This document shows, piece after piece, positions 34,393 to 47,702 of a stretch of 64,000 bases of DNA; the first letter of the stretch is position 1, and every line of letters begins with the position of its first letter. The position numbers and the translations under genes were made by a program. This DNA comes from Eurosta solidaginis (lineage: Eukaryota > Arthropoda > Insecta > Diptera > Tephritidae): assembly GCF_040869045.1 (NCBI RefSeq), contig NC_090322.1, positions 179,442,672 through 179,506,671 on the forward strand, read 5' to 3'. Below the pieces are notes generated by a model. That model was not told where the DNA came from and ran no database searches. It worked only from the letters and a program-made list of their open reading frames with translations.

Positions 34393-37384
34393 AACAAGTA
34401 AGGAAGGCTAAGTTCGGGTGTAACCGAACATTACATACTCAGTTGAGAGCTATGGAGACAAAATAAGGGAAATCACCATGTAGGAAAATGGACCTAGGGT
34501 AACCCTGGAATGTGGTTGTATGACATGTGTATCAAATGGAAGGTATTAAAGAGTATTTTAAGAGAGAGTAGGCCATAGTTCTATTGATGGACGCCATTTA
34601 GTGATATCGCCATAAAGGTGGACCAGGGCTGACTCTAGAATTTGTTTGTACGATATGGGTATCAAATGAAAGGTGTTACTGAGCATTTTAAGAGGGAGTG
34701 GGCCTTAGGTCTATCGGTGGACGCCTTTTCGAGATATCGCCATTAAGGTGGACTAGGGGTGACTCTAGAATGTGTTTGTACGATATGGGTATCAAATGAA
34801 AGGTGGTAATGAGTATTTTAAAAGAGAATGGGCTTTAGTTCTATAGGTGAACGCCTTTTCGAGAAATCGCCATAAAGGTGGACCAGGGGTGACTCTAGAA
34901 TGTGTTTGTACGATATGGGTGTCAAACGAAAGGTGTTACTGAGCATTTTAGTAGGGAGTGGGCATTAGGTCTATAGGTGGACGCCTTTTCGAGATATCGC
35001 TATTAGGGTGGGCCAGGGGTGACTCTAGAATGTTTGTACGATATGGGTATCAAACGAAAGGTGTTACTGAGCATTTTAATAGGGAGTGGGCATTAGGTCT
35101 ATAGGTGGACGCCTTTTCGAGATATCGCCATTAGGGTGGGCCAGGGGTGACTCTAGAATGTGTTTGTACGATATGGATATCAAATTAAAGGTATTAATGA
35201 GGGTTTTAAAAGCAAGTGGCCCTTAGATGTATATGTGAAGGCGTTCTCGGGATATCGACCAAAATGTGGACCAGGTTATCCAGAAAATCATCTGTCGGGT
35301 ACTGCTAATTTATTTATATATGGAATACCACTAACAGTATTCCTGCCAAGATTCCAATGGCTGTTGATTTCGCCTTGTAGAACTTTTTCATTTTCTTCTA
35401 CTTAATATGGTAGGTGTCACACCCATTTTACAAAGTTTTTTCCAAAGTTATATTTTGCGTCAATAAACCAATCCAGTTACAATGTTTCATCCCTTTTTTC
35501 GTATTTGGTATAGAATTATGGCATTTTTGTCATTTTTCGTAATTTTCGATATCGATAAAATGGGCGTGGTTATGGTCGGATTTCGGCCATTTTTTATATC
35601 GAGATAAAGTGAGTTCAGATAAGTACGTGTGCTAAGTTTAGTAAAGATATATCGATTTTTGCTCAAGTTATTGTGTTAACGGCCGAGCGGAAGGACAGAC
35701 GGTGGACTGTGTATAAAAACTGGGCGTGGCTTCAACCGATTTCGCCCTTTTTCACAGAAAACAGTTATCGTCCTAGGAGCCAAGCCTCTACCAAATTTCA
35801 CAAGGATTGGTTAATTTTTGTTCGACTTATGGCATTAAAAGCATCCTAGACAAATTAAATGAAAAAGGGCGGAGCCACGCCCATTTTGAAATTTTCTTTT
35901 ATTTTTGTAATTTGTTGCACCACATCATTACTGGAGTTGAATGTTGGCATAATTTACTTATATGCTGTAAAGATATTAACTCTTCTTTTAAAATTTGAAT
36001 TTAAAAAAATTTTTTTTTAAAAAGTGGGCGTGGTCGTTCTCCGATTTTGCTAATTTTTATTAAGCAGACATAAAGTAATAAGGGTAATGTTCCTGCCAAA
36101 TTTCATCATGATATCTTTAACGACTGCCAAATTACAGCTTGCAAAACTTCTAAATTACCTTCATTTAAAAGTGGGCGGTGCCACGCCCAATGGCAAAAAT
36201 TTTACTAGTTTTCTATTCTGCGTCATAAGCTCAACTCACCTACCAAGTTTCATCGCTTAATGCGTATTTGGTAATGAATTATCGCACTTTTTTGATTTTT
36301 CGAAATTTTCGATATCGAAAAATTGGGCGTGGTTATTGTCCCATATCGTTCATTTTAAATAGCGATCTGAGATGAGTGCCCAGGAACATATATACCAAAT
36401 TTCATGAAGATACCTCAAAATTTACTCAAGTTATCGTGTTAACGGGCAGACGGACGGACGGACGGACGACTGTGTATAAAAACTGGGCGTGGCATCAACC
36501 GATTTCGCCTATTTTCACAGAAAACAGTTAACGTCGTAAAATCTACTCCCCTACCAAATTTCAAAAGGATTGGTTAATTTTTGTTCGACTTATGGCGTTA
36601 AAAGTATCCTAGACAAATTAAATGAAAAAGGGCGGAGCCACGCCCATTTTGAAATTTTCTTTTATTTTTGTATTTTGTTTCACCATATCATTACTGGAGT
36701 TGAATGTTGACAGAATTTACTTATATACTGTAAAGATATTAAATTTTTTGTAAAAATTTTACTTTAAAAAAAAATTTTTTTTAAAAGTGGGCGTGGTCCT
36801 TCCCCGATTTTGCTAATTTTTATTAGGCGTACATATAGTAATAGTAGTAACGTTCCTGACAAATTTCATCATGATATCTTCAACGACTGCCAAATTACAC
36901 CTTGCAGAAATTTTAAATTACCTTCTTTTAAAAGTGGGCGGTGCCACGCCCATTGTCCAAAATTTTACTAATTTTCTATTCTGTGTCATAAGTTCAACTC
37001 ATCTACCAAGATTCGTCGCTTTATCGGTCTTTTGTAATGAATTATCGCACTTTTTCGGTTTTTCGAAATTTTCGATATCGAAAAAGTGGGCGTGGTTATA
37101 GTCCGATATCGTTCATTTTAAATAGCGATCTGAGATGAGTGCTCAGGAACCTACATACCAAATTTCATCAAGATACCTCAAAATTTACTCAAGTTATCGT
37201 GTTAACGGACGGACGGACGGACGGACGGACGGACGGACGGACATGGATCAATCAAATTTTTTTTCGATCCTGATTATTTTGATATATGGAAGTCTATATC
37301 TATCTCGATTCCTTTATATATGTACAACCAACCGTTATCCAATCAAACTTAATATACTCTGTGAGCTCTGCTCAACTGAGTATA
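34393..37384 (-). mobile_element. Array unit 3 (2992 bp, contracted)
   Basis: Only five tctagaat landmarks remain. The first three match the first three of units 1-2 and the last two match their last two, so about 0.87 kb of minisatellite has been lost from the middle. The remainder, including both 763-bp modules, is as in units 1-2. Confidence 0.85.
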
Positions 37385-40384
37385 AACAAGTAAGGAAGGC
37401 TAAGTTCGGGTGTAACCGAACATTACATACTCAGTTGAGAGCTATGGAGACAAAATAAGCGAAATCACCATGTAGGAAAATGGACCTAGGGTAACCCTGG
37501 AATGTGGTTGTATGACATGTGTATCAAATGGAAGGTATTAAAGAGTATTTTAAGAGAGAGTAGGCCATAGTTCTATTGATGGACGCCATTTAGTGATATC
37601 GCCATAAAGGTGGACCAGGGCTGACTCTAGAATTTGTTTGTACGATATGGGTATCAAATGAAAGGTGTTACTGAGCATTTTAAGATGGAGTGGGCCTTAG
37701 GTCTATCGGTGGACGCCTTTTCGAGATATCGCCATTAGGGTGGGCCAGGGATGACTCTAGAATGTTTGTACGATATGGGTATCAAACGAAAGGTGTTACT
37801 GAGCATTTTAAGAGGGAGTGGACATTAGGTCTATAGGTGGACGCCTTTTCGAGATACCGCCATTAGGGTGGGCCAGGGGTGACTCTAGAATGTTTGTACG
37901 ATATGGGTATCAAACGAAAGGTGTTACTGAGCATTTTAGTAGGGAGTGGGCATTAGGTCTATAGGTGGACGCCTTTTCGAGATATCGCTATTAGGGTGGG
38001 CCAGGGGTGACTCTAGAATGTTTGTACGATATGGGTATCAAACGAAAGGTGTTACTGAGCATTTTAAGAGGGAGTGGGCCTTAGGTCTATCGGTGGACGC
38101 CTTTTCGAGATATCGCCATTAGGGTGGGCCAGGGGTGACTCTAGAATGTGTTTGTACGATATGGATATCAAATTAAAGGTATTAGTGAGGGTTTTAAAAG
38201 CGAGTGGCCCTTAGATGTATATGTGAAGGCGTTCTCGGGATATCGACCAAAATGTGGACCAGGTGATCCAGAAAATCATCTGTCGGGTACTGCTAATTTA
38301 TTTATATATGGAATACCACTAACAGTATTCCTGCCAAGATTCCAAGGGCTGTTGATTTCGCCTTGTAGAACTTTTTCATTTTCTTCTACTTAATATGGTA
38401 GGTGTCACACCCATTTTACAAAGTTTTTTCCAAAGTTATATTTTGCGTCAATAAACCAATCCAGTTACAATGTTTCATCCCTTTTCTTGTATTTGGTATA
38501 GAATTATGGCATTTTTGTCATTTTTCGTAATTTTCGATATCGATAAAATGGGCGTGGTTATGGTCGGATTTCGGCCATTTTTTATATCGAGATAAAGTGA
38601 GTTCAGATAAGTACGTGTGCTAAGTTTAGTAAAGATATATCGATTTTTGCTCAAGTTATTGTGTTAACGGCCGAGCGGAAGGACAGACGGTGGACTGTGT
38701 ATAAAAACTGGGCGTGGCTTCAACCGATTTCGCCCTTTTTCACAGAAAACAGTTATCGTCCTAGGAGCCAAGCCTCTACCAAATTTCACAAGGATTGGTT
38801 AATTTTTGTTCGACTTATGGCATTAAAAGCATCCTAGACAAATTAAATGAAAAAGGGCGGAGCCACGCCCATTTTGAAATTTTCTTTTATTTTTGTAATT
38901 TGTTGCACCACATCATTACTGGAGTTGAATGTTGGCATAATTTACTTATATGCTGTAAAGATATTAACTCTTCTTTTAAAATTTGAATTTAAAAAAATTT
39001 TTTTTTAAAAAGTGGGCGTGGTCGTTCTCCGATTTTGCTAATTTTTATTAAGCAGACATAAAGTAATAAGGGTAATGTTCCTGCCAAATTTCATCATGAT
39101 ATCTTTAACGACTGCCAAATTACAGCTTGCAAAACTTCTAAATTACCTTCATTTAAAAGTGGGCGGTGCCACGCCCAATGGCAAAAATTTTACTAGTTTT
39201 CTATTCTGCGTCATAAGCTCAACTCACCTACCAAGTTTCATCGCTTAATGCGTATTTGGTAATGAATTATCGCACTTTTTTGATTTTTCGAAATTTTCGA
39301 TATCGAAAAATTGGGCGTGGTTATTGTCCCATATCGTTCATTTTAAATAGCGATCTGATATGAGTGCCCAGGAACATATATACCAAATTTCATGAAGATA
39401 CCTCAAAATTTACTCAAGTTATCGTGTTAACGGGCAGACGGACGGACGGACGGACGACTGTGTATAAAAACTGGGCGTGGCATCACCCGATTTCGCCTAT
39501 TTTCACAGAAAACAGTTAACGTCATAAAATCTACTCCCCTACCAAATTTCAAAAGGATTGGTTAATTTTTGTTCGAATTATGGCGTTAAAAGTATCCTAG
39601 ACAAATTAAATGAAAAAGGGCGGAGCCACGCCCATTTTGAAATTTTCTTTTATTTTTGTATTTTGTTGCACCATATCATTACTGGAGTTGAATGTTGACA
39701 GAATTTACTTATATACTGTAAAGATATTAAATTTTTTGTAAAAATTTTACTTTAAAAAAAAATTTTTTTTTAAAGTGGGCGTGGTCCTTCCCCGATTTTG
39801 CTAATTTTTATTAGGCGTACATATAGTAAAAGTAGTAACGTTCCTGACAAATTTCATCATGATATCTTCAACGACTGCCAAATTACACCTTGCAGAAATT
39901 TTAAATTACCTTCTTTTAAAAGTGGGCGGTGCCACGCCCATTGTCCAAAATTTTACTAATTTTCTATTCTGTGTCATAAGTTCAACTCATCTACCAAGAT
40001 TCGTCGCTTTATCGGTCTTTTGTAATGAATTATCGCACTTTTTCGGTTTTTCGAAATTTTCGATATCGAAAAAGTGGGCGTGGTTATAGTCCGATATCGT
40101 TCATTTTAAATAGCGATCTGAGATGAGTGCTCAGGAACCTACATACCAAATTTCATCAAGATACCTCAAAATTTACTCAAGTTATCGTGTTAACGGATGG
40201 ACGGACAGACGGACGGACGGACGGACGGACGGACGGACGGACATGGATCAATCAAATTTTTTTTCGATCCTGATTATTTTGATATATGGAAGTCTATATC
40301 TATCTCGATTCCTTTATATATGTACAACCAACCGTTATCCAATCAAACTTAATATACTCTGTGAGCTCTGCTCAACTGAGTATA
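37385..40384 (-). mobile_element. Array unit 4 (3000 bp, contracted differently)
   Basis: Also five tctagaat landmarks, but here the retained monomers are mainly the right-hand ones of units 1-2. One monomer near 38,080 carries the ggccttaggtctatcggtgg variant normally found at the left. The right end is followed by aataaaaaaattactac, the outside flank. Confidence 0.85.
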
Positions 40385-41664
40385 ATAAAAAAATTACTAC
40401 TAATTCTGAAATGTATCAAAAAGAATCATTGAAGTTTATTATTTATGAAAAAAGAATATGCAGATTTACCACATTAATCAAATATTTTTAATTATAAATT
40501 TTAATTTTTATTATTTTAATCTCGTAATTAAAAATAATCAAAACTAATTAAAGAAATCAAATTACTACGAATCGTGCAATTAAACACAACAAATCATTTA
40601 AATGTACTATTTATCTAATAAAAATAATCAAGTGGAGATCAAGTGAAGATCTAAAATTTCTTGGAATCTCCAATTAGCGCCGCGTGACGAAAACAGAAGT
40701 GCAATTTACAGTGAAGTGCAAACAATAAGAAGACTTATTTTCACACTAGCTAAAATGCAAAGTATGTACTGCACAAAGAACAAACTATGCAAAGAAGGCA
40801 ATGGGAAACATTTGCACAACAACAAAGACAAGGCCCTGGCTGAATGTGTTTGTAATAGTTCAACAATCGCAGGAGCTCGAATCGCACCCGTTGTAAAAGG
40901 CTTTGAAATGATTTACGGACTATAATCGAAACATATTCCGCTTGTCCTCTCTGAAGTCATGCTATTTCAATTTTTCCCAAGTTATTTCATAAAATTAAAA
41001 ATATGTGTCTTTAAAAAATGTTTTTTGATACATAAAAATCTATTAAATACAGTCCCCTTTATAAATGGTACTTAATTATTATTCAAACACATTAAGAAAC
41101 CATGATAGTTTCATGGGGTATTATAATTTTAATAAATAATTTCTCCATCTACTTTTGATTCATTGACTCACACACCGCAAAACCCATTACGAACCCGTCA
41201 GTACCTAGCACTTACATAGATAATTACAATAACATATCCTAACCTACAGTTTAGAAAATATTTGGTTCACTTTTTCCACTTCATGTTGCCGAACCCTACG
41301 TCATTCTACCGAACAAATTTAACACGGCAACTGCTTTTCGGCTTAAATGACACACCCCCTACCAAACAACAGCAAACAGCAAGAAACCAAAAAAACTTCA
41401 CTTAACAAGATAAATAATGACAAAGGTTTCCAGCATGACTACCGGAAGGTATTAATTATTTAGATGCGTTAACATTGAAATAATGAACGAACGAAGAAAA
41501 GATGTGCACACAATTATATAGGGAGAAGAGAGAGTATGTATGTATGTGTGTGTACTATGAATTGCAGATTTGATTGGTGAGAGTTTAACTGTTGGTAGCT
41601 ATGCTCGTTGTATACGCTTGCCCAACAACGAAAATGTCAATTATAAATACAGAAAAATAGAGAA
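40385..41664. other. AT-rich flank and unassigned sequence
   Basis: 40,385-40,640 is AATCAA-rich like the left flank of the array. At 40,640-40,700 a plus-strand frame reads EDLKFLGISN-stop-RR, resembling the RTE C-terminal motif, so a tiny RTE scrap is possible. 40,940-41,010 resembles part of the 172-bp insertion at 58,379-58,550. A 69-residue frame at 40,716-40,925 has several cysteines but no domain I recognise. 41,520-41,555 has a short gt/at run. Confidence 0.35.
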
Positions 41665-44603
41665 AACAAGTAAGGAAGGTTAAGTTCGGGTGTAACCGAA
41701 CATTACATACTCAGTTGAGAGCTATGGTGACAACATAAGGGAAAATAACCATGTAGGAAAATGAACCGAGGGAAACCCTGGAATGTGTTTGTATGACATG
41801 TGTATCAAATGAAAGGCATTAAAGAGTATTTTATGAGGGAGTGGGCCATAGTTCTATAGGTGGACGCCATTTACGGATATAGCCAAAAAGGTGGATCAGG
41901 TTGACTCTAGAATGCGTTTGTACGATGAAAGGTGTTAATGAGTATTTTAAAAGGGAGTAATCCTTAGTTCCATAGGTGGACGCCGTTTCGAGATACCGCC
42001 ATAAAGGTGGACCAGGGGTGACCCTAGAATTTGTTTGTACAATATAGGTATCAAAAGAAAGGTGTTAATGAGTGTTTTAAAAGGGAGTGATGCTTAGTTC
42101 CACATGTGGACGCCGTTTCGAGATATCGCCATAAAGGTGGACCAGGTGTGACCCTAGAATTTGTTTGTACGATATGGGTATCAAATTAAAGGTATTAATG
42201 AGGGTTTTAAAAGGGAGTGGTGGTAGTTGTATAGGTGGTCGCCTTTTCGAGATATCGCCATAAAGGTGGACAAGGGGTGACTCTAGAATGCGTTTGTACG
42301 ATATGGGTAACAAATGAAAGGTGTTAATGAGTATTTTAAAAGGGAGTTATCCTTAGTTCCATAGGTGGACGCAGTTTCGAGATATCGCCATAAAGGTGGA
42401 CCAGGGGTGACCCTAGAATTTGTTTGTACAATATGGGTATCAAAAGAAAGGTGTTAATGAGTATTTTAAAAGGGAGTAATCCTTAGTTCCATAGGTGGAC
42501 GCCGTTTCGAGATATCGCCACAAAGGTGGACCAGGGGTGACCCTAGAATTTGTTTGTACAATATGGGCATCAAACGAATGGTGTTAATGAGTATTTTAAA
42601 AGGGAGTGGGCCTTAGTTCTATAGGTGGTCGCCTTTTCCTGATATCGCCATAAAGGTGGCCCAGGGTGACTCTAGAATGCGTTTGTACGATATGGGTATC
42701 AAATGAAAGGTGTTAATGAATATTTTAAAAGGGAGTAATCCTTAGTTCCATAGGTGGACGCCGTTTCGAGATACCGCCATAAAGGTGGACCAGGGGTGAC
42801 CCTAGAATTTGTTTGTACAATATGGGTATCAAAAGAAAGGTGTTAATGAGTATTTTAAAAGGGAGTAATCCTTAGTTCCATAGGTGGACGCCGTTTCGAG
42901 ATATCGCCATAAAGGTGGACCAGGGGTGACCCTAGAATTTGTTTGTACAATATGGGTATCAAAAGAAAGGTGTTAATGAGTATTTTAAAAGGGAGTGGGC
43001 CTTAGTTCTATAGGTGGACGCCGTTTCGAAATATCGCCATAAAGGTGGACCAGGGTGACTCTAGAATGTGTTTGTACGATATGGGTATCAAATTAAAGGT
43101 ATTAATGAGAGTTTTAAAAGGGAGTGGTGGTAGTTGTATATGTGAAGGCGTTTTCCAGATCGCGACCAAAATGTGGACCAGGGTGACACAGAACATCATC
43201 TGTTGGATACCGCTAATTTATTTATATATGTAATACCTGCCAAGATTTTAAGGGTTTTTTATTTCGCCCTGCAGAACTTTTTCATTTTCTTCTACTTAAT
43301 ATGGTAGGTGTCACAACCATTTTATAAAGTTTTTTCTAACGTTATATTTCGTGTCAATAAACCAATCCAATTTTTTTTTTTTTAAATTATCTTCTTTAAA
43401 AGTGGGCGGTGCCACGCCCATTGTCCAAAATTTTACTAATTTTCTATTCTGCGTCATAAATTCAACTCATCTACCAAGTTTCGACGCTTTATCTGTCTTT
43501 GGTAATGAATTACCGCACTTTTTCGGTTTTACGAAATTTTCGATATCGAAAAAGTGGGCGTGATTATCGTCCGATATTGTTCATTTTAAATAGTGATCTG
43601 AGATGAGTGCTCAGGAACCTACATACCAAATTTCATCAAGTTACCTCAAAATTTACTCAAGTTATCGTGTTAACGGCCATGCGGAAGGACAGACGGACGA
43701 CTGTGTATAAAAACTGGGCGTGGCATCAACCGATTTCGCCCGTTTTCACAGAAAGCAGTTAAAATCATTAAATCTATGCCCCTACCAAATTTCAAAACGA
43801 TTGGTTAATTTTTGTTCGACTTATGGCGTTAAAAGTATCCTAGACAAATTAAATGAAAAAGGGCGGAGCCACGCCCATTTTGAAATTTTCTTTTATTTTT
43901 GTATTTTGTTGCACCATGTCATTACTGGAGTTGAATGTTGACATAATTTACTTATATACTGTAAAGATATTAAATTTTTTGTTAAAATTTTACTTTAAAA
44001 AAAAATTTTTTTTAAAAGTGGGCGTGGTCCTTCTCCGATTTTGCTAATTTTTGTTAGGCGTACATATAGTAATAGGAGTAACGTCCCTGCCAAATTTCAT
44101 CATGATATCTTCAACGACTGACAAATTACAGCTTGCAAAATTTATAAATTACCTTCTTTTAAAAGTGGGCGGTGCCACGCCCATTGTCCAAAATTTTACT
44201 AATTTTCTATTCTGCGTCATAAATTTAACTCATACACCAAGTGTCGTCGCTTTATCTGTCTTTGGTAATGAATTATCGCACTTTTTCGGTTTTACGAAAT
44301 TTTCGATATCGAAAAAGTGGGCGTGGTTATAGTCCGATATCGTTCATTTTAAATAGCGATCTGAGATGAGTGCTCAGGAACTTACGTACCAAATTTCATC
44401 AAGTTACCTCAAAATTTACTCAAGTTATCGTGTTAACGGACGGACGGACGGACGGACGGAAATGGCTCAATCAAATTTTTTTTCGATCCTGATTATTTTG
44501 ATATATGGAAGTCTATATCTATCTCGATTCCTTTATATATGTACAACCAACCGTTATCCAATCAAACTTAATATACTCTGTGAGCTCTGCTCAACTGAGT
44601 ATA
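41665..44603 (-). mobile_element. Helentron-like element, separate copy with internal deletion
   Basis: Full termini: aacaagtaaggaaggttaag at the left and gctctgctcaactgagtata at the right. It carries about ten minisatellite monomers of a distinct variant (ccataaaggtggaccagggg, cgccgtttcgagatatcgcc) between 41,800 and 43,070. A poly-T run at about 43,372-43,382 marks a junction where most of the first 763-bp module is missing, so only one full module remains. GGAC tract at 44,438-44,460. Confidence 0.8.
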
Positions 44604-45140
44604 AAAACAATGACTACCTCGAATAGGTAAAGAAGTAAATGACACAAAAAAGAACATCAATGAACGAGCCAAGATACGTTGTCAAGCAGGTTTTGCTATA
44701 GATAGATATATGCATGGTAACCATCTTTATATATATATATGTACCATAAGATATATCTATGTATCTGGCTGCGCTTGCTGTAGTATGCTGTACAAAGATA
44801 ATCGCCTTGACAAGCACATAAATCCTTAAACCACAATATATATTTTAAAAAGCTTAAAGTGCCGCAAGAGTGTGAATTAGTGCACAGGCATATCGTTTAT
44901 GAAAAACGAGTTATGGGCCACAAGTACAGTCCCATCCATATACTTACATATTTTCGTACATGCGCATACCTAAGATATGATTTGCAACAGTAGTAGTGTT
45001 TGTTTTTTAAACTCTACGTTATTCTTGACACAAACCAAAGCTGTTAAATTCCCGTGAAACTTACTTATAATTAATTTCCTTGCATTTTTTTATTTTATTG
45101 ATAATTACATTTTTTGTATGAATGAGCAATGAATAAATAG
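44604..45140. other. Spacer, nothing recognised
   Basis: AT-rich sequence with a short (AT)n run near 44,730. No gene or repeat match found. Confidence 0.4.
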
Positions 45141-45616
45141 CACTACTCAACAAATTTTGATCAACTTTAGTCTCCAAGAATAAAATAGGCCTTTCCCAAA
45201 TTGAAATTTTCTCCTGATTCCGAATATGACTTCCATTTTCCTGTGGCAGATCTAGTTTCCAAGATATTCCCATTTTTGCAGAACACTACTTCAAATAGGT
45301 AAGGCAAAAACTTGTATTTTTCTTTTTTTCGTTTTAAACTGTTGAATTATGCATTATACTAATTCCCGTAAACATTTCTTGCCTTCACCTCCCTTAAGTA
45401 TCTTCAGTAGTTTGGCCACTATGCCAAAAAACATTCAAAAATGTTGAAGATTTAACCACTTTAAAATCGGAAAATTTCTATTAACGAAAAAAAGTTAGCC
45501 CTCCTATGTTGTAGGTAATTTAATTACGAAAATTTTAAACATACCAGTACAACAATCAGACATGCCGTTGAGACTATAGCCCCGTTAACTTGCAAGCGTC
45601 TATCCTACAATTTTTT
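45141..45616. repeat. Left terminal inverted repeat (~476 bp)
   Basis: Pairs with 47,703-48,212. Shared blocks (reading inwards): aataggcctttcc, gaatatgacttcc, ctgtggcagatctagtttcc, tttttgcagaacactac, tttggccactatgcc, ttagccctcctatgttgtag, aacttgcaagcgtctatcct. Confidence 0.85.
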
Positions 45617-45816
45617 GTAGAGACAATTTTTATTCAAACTACGTTTTTATTTTTTTATAACGTTTTATTATAGACATATGTTTGTCGTTAAACTTTATTC
45701 AATTGAGTAATATGAGTATAACTCAGCAATTCAGTAAAAAACAACAACGACAGCAACATTAAACACATACACATCTACATCTAAAAAAGTCTAATTGAGC
45801 GATTTTACCGTGGTGG

Positions 45817-47584
45817 TCAATAGTGAGGGACGTGGGTACTTCTAACTACCCGTTTATAATTTTCTGGGTTTGTCTCCCGTATTATTGTCCAGCAATAATC
45901 TCCCATCATTTCTTCATTCCAAAAACCTTGGTAACGCCTTTCAAAAATCATGAGATCTTGGTGAAACCTTTCGTCCTGTTCATCACTTTCAGCACCTAGG
46001 TTTGCGGGAAAATTATCCAAATGTGAATGCCAAAAATGCATTTTGAGGGACATGTTGTATGTCATAGCACTGTAGTTTTTCAACAAGGCTTTGGCCATCT
46101 CTCTATAGTTGAGATCTTTGCTGTTTGCCAAGAAATCCTCTAACGACTTGTTTAAAGCTGTCCCAAGCCGCTGCTTCTACTGATGATAGATGATTCGCAA
46201 AATTTTCGACTTTCAGCAACTTTCTAATTTGCGGACCAACAAATATACCTTCTTTTAATTTGGCTTGAGTTATTTCAGGGAAACATTTCGTTAGGTACTG
46301 TAAGAATGGCGCGTCCTTATTTAAAGTGTTTACAAAATTTTGATTAATCCTAATTTGATGTGAAGTGCTGGCAAAATAACTCGTTCGGGATTTACTAAAG
46401 GCGGGTTTGCGATATTGAAGGCACCTGGTTCGTACTCAGCTCTTGGTGGCCAGTTTTCCTGAATATAATGGGCTTCTCTAGCACGGCTGTCCCAAAGACA
46501 GAGAAAACAGCAATATTTAGTAAAACCTCCTTGAAGTCCGAGAATTATAGCTACAACCTGGGATGAATTTCATATACTATTTATTTTAAATTGTACCACC
46601 GAAACTGCTTACCTTTAAGTCCGCACAAATTTTCCAATTAAATTGTTTATATTGAATGAGCTCAAGTATATTGGATATGCCTAAATAAGTTTCTTTAGTA
46701 TTTTCAGAATGTGCCACTGGTATTGACGGTAACGAATTTCCTTTATGGAGTAATGCTGCTTTTAAACTATGCTTTGAACTGTCTATAAACAAGCGCCAAT
46801 CACCCACTTTATTTTCTATTTTTAGTGCTTCAAATAAACCTTGAACATCACTGCAGTAGCAAATATTTTCACCTTTAGTAAAAAAAGAAGAGAAAGTCTT
46901 GTGTACATTTCGAAATTTGGAAGTATTTGTCGAAGGGCACAGGCTGCCCATTGCTGCAAACGAGATCCCAGAACTTCGCTATCAAATTCTGATAATTTCA
47001 AATCTCTGGGCAAGTCATTAAGTTCGGCTTGTGAGACTCTCTCCCTCTCCTTCTTGTTCACTGTCTGATTTATCTGCTTCGAAGTCGCTTTCGCTTGAGG
47101 CTTCAAAACTTATAAGCGGCCTAGGTATGGGTAAGGTATGGTCATGTAGTTTTGGTTTTTTAGCTGATGCCACATTTGGATAACTTATTAATTTCCTCTT
47201 TTTTCTCGTTTTACCTTTAAGGTCTATCACGCAAAAATAGCACTGGTCGTGGTTAAAGGGTTCAGTCCACATCATTGGAACACCAAACTTCATGTTATGG
47301 CCTTTACCCGATACCCATCTCATTAAAGTTAATCAACAGGATGCGCAAATAAAATGAGGTATCCAAGATTTATCGAGATTTTTTACACGGAAACCGAAAT
47401 AATGGAAGTATGCATCTTTGACAGAACTAGTTATTTTTCGAGCTGAGTTTCCGAAAATATAATGTCCGCAAATAAAGCAAAAATCATCCGGATTATTTTT
47501 ACATTTTAAATCTCTTTTGCAACAAGCCATTTCGTAAACACATCTACCGATATAGTATGTATAAATTTGCACTACAATTTGCAA
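45817..47584 (-). pseudogene. Broken DDE-like transposase of an uncharacterised animal family
   Basis: About 590 codons spread over several frames. In order: an N-terminal Cys-rich part (47,584-47,333; CKNNPDDFCFICGHY, ending HFICASC); 47,323-47,018 with WTEPFNHDQCYFCVIDLKG and YPNVASAKKP, then an acidic Ser/Glu stretch; 47,106-46,822 with DLPRDLKLSEFDSEVLGSRL; 46,951-46,586 with WRLFIDSSKHSLKAALLHKG and ICADLKV; a shifted piece near 46,580-46,350 with GFTKYCCFLCLWDSRAR and LPALHIKLGLIK; and 46,131-45,817 with MHFWHSHLDNFPANLGAESD then EQDERFHQD. Full-length relatives are common as uncharacterised proteins in Hydra, aphids and other animals. The conserved Asp (LFIDSS), Asp (CADLK) and Glu (DEQDERFHQD) look like a DDE triad; this is inference. 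The flanking inverted repeats support a transposase role. Confidence 0.7.
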
Positions 47585-47702
47585 AACAAAATTTACAACA
47601 AACAGTAGTGATAATTAAATACTTGATGTCTTTTTAAATTTATTAGACCCTAAGGTAGAGTGACCAAATGAAATGTCTCGAAAATTTTATCAAAGTAATA
47701 CT

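Larger units (their letters stand above)
26675..40384 (-). repeat. Head-to-tail tandem array of four Helentron-like elements
   Basis: Four complete copies in the same orientation: 26,675-30,527, 30,528-34,392, 34,393-37,384 and 37,385-40,384 (3853, 3865, 2992 and 3000 bp). Every internal junction reads gagtata followed directly by aacaagtaagg, so the 3' terminus of one copy (sense strand minus) abuts the 5' terminus of the next with no host DNA between. Outside the array the ends fall in AT-rich sequence. By eye the copies are nearly identical, with only scattered single-base differences. Tandem end-to-start copies are what rolling-circle replication past the 3' terminator would produce. Confidence 0.9.

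Noticed and set aside
40640..40700. Possible RTE C-terminal scrap (EDLKFLGISN)
   Set aside because: Only about 20 codons with an in-frame stop; too short to annotate as a separate element.
45131..45140. Assignment of the long-TIR transposon to CACTA/EnSpm
   Set aside because: The CACTA start fits, but the flanking three bases (tag versus taa) do not form the expected 3-bp TSD and the protein is not a recognisable EnSpm transposase, so the superfamily is left open.
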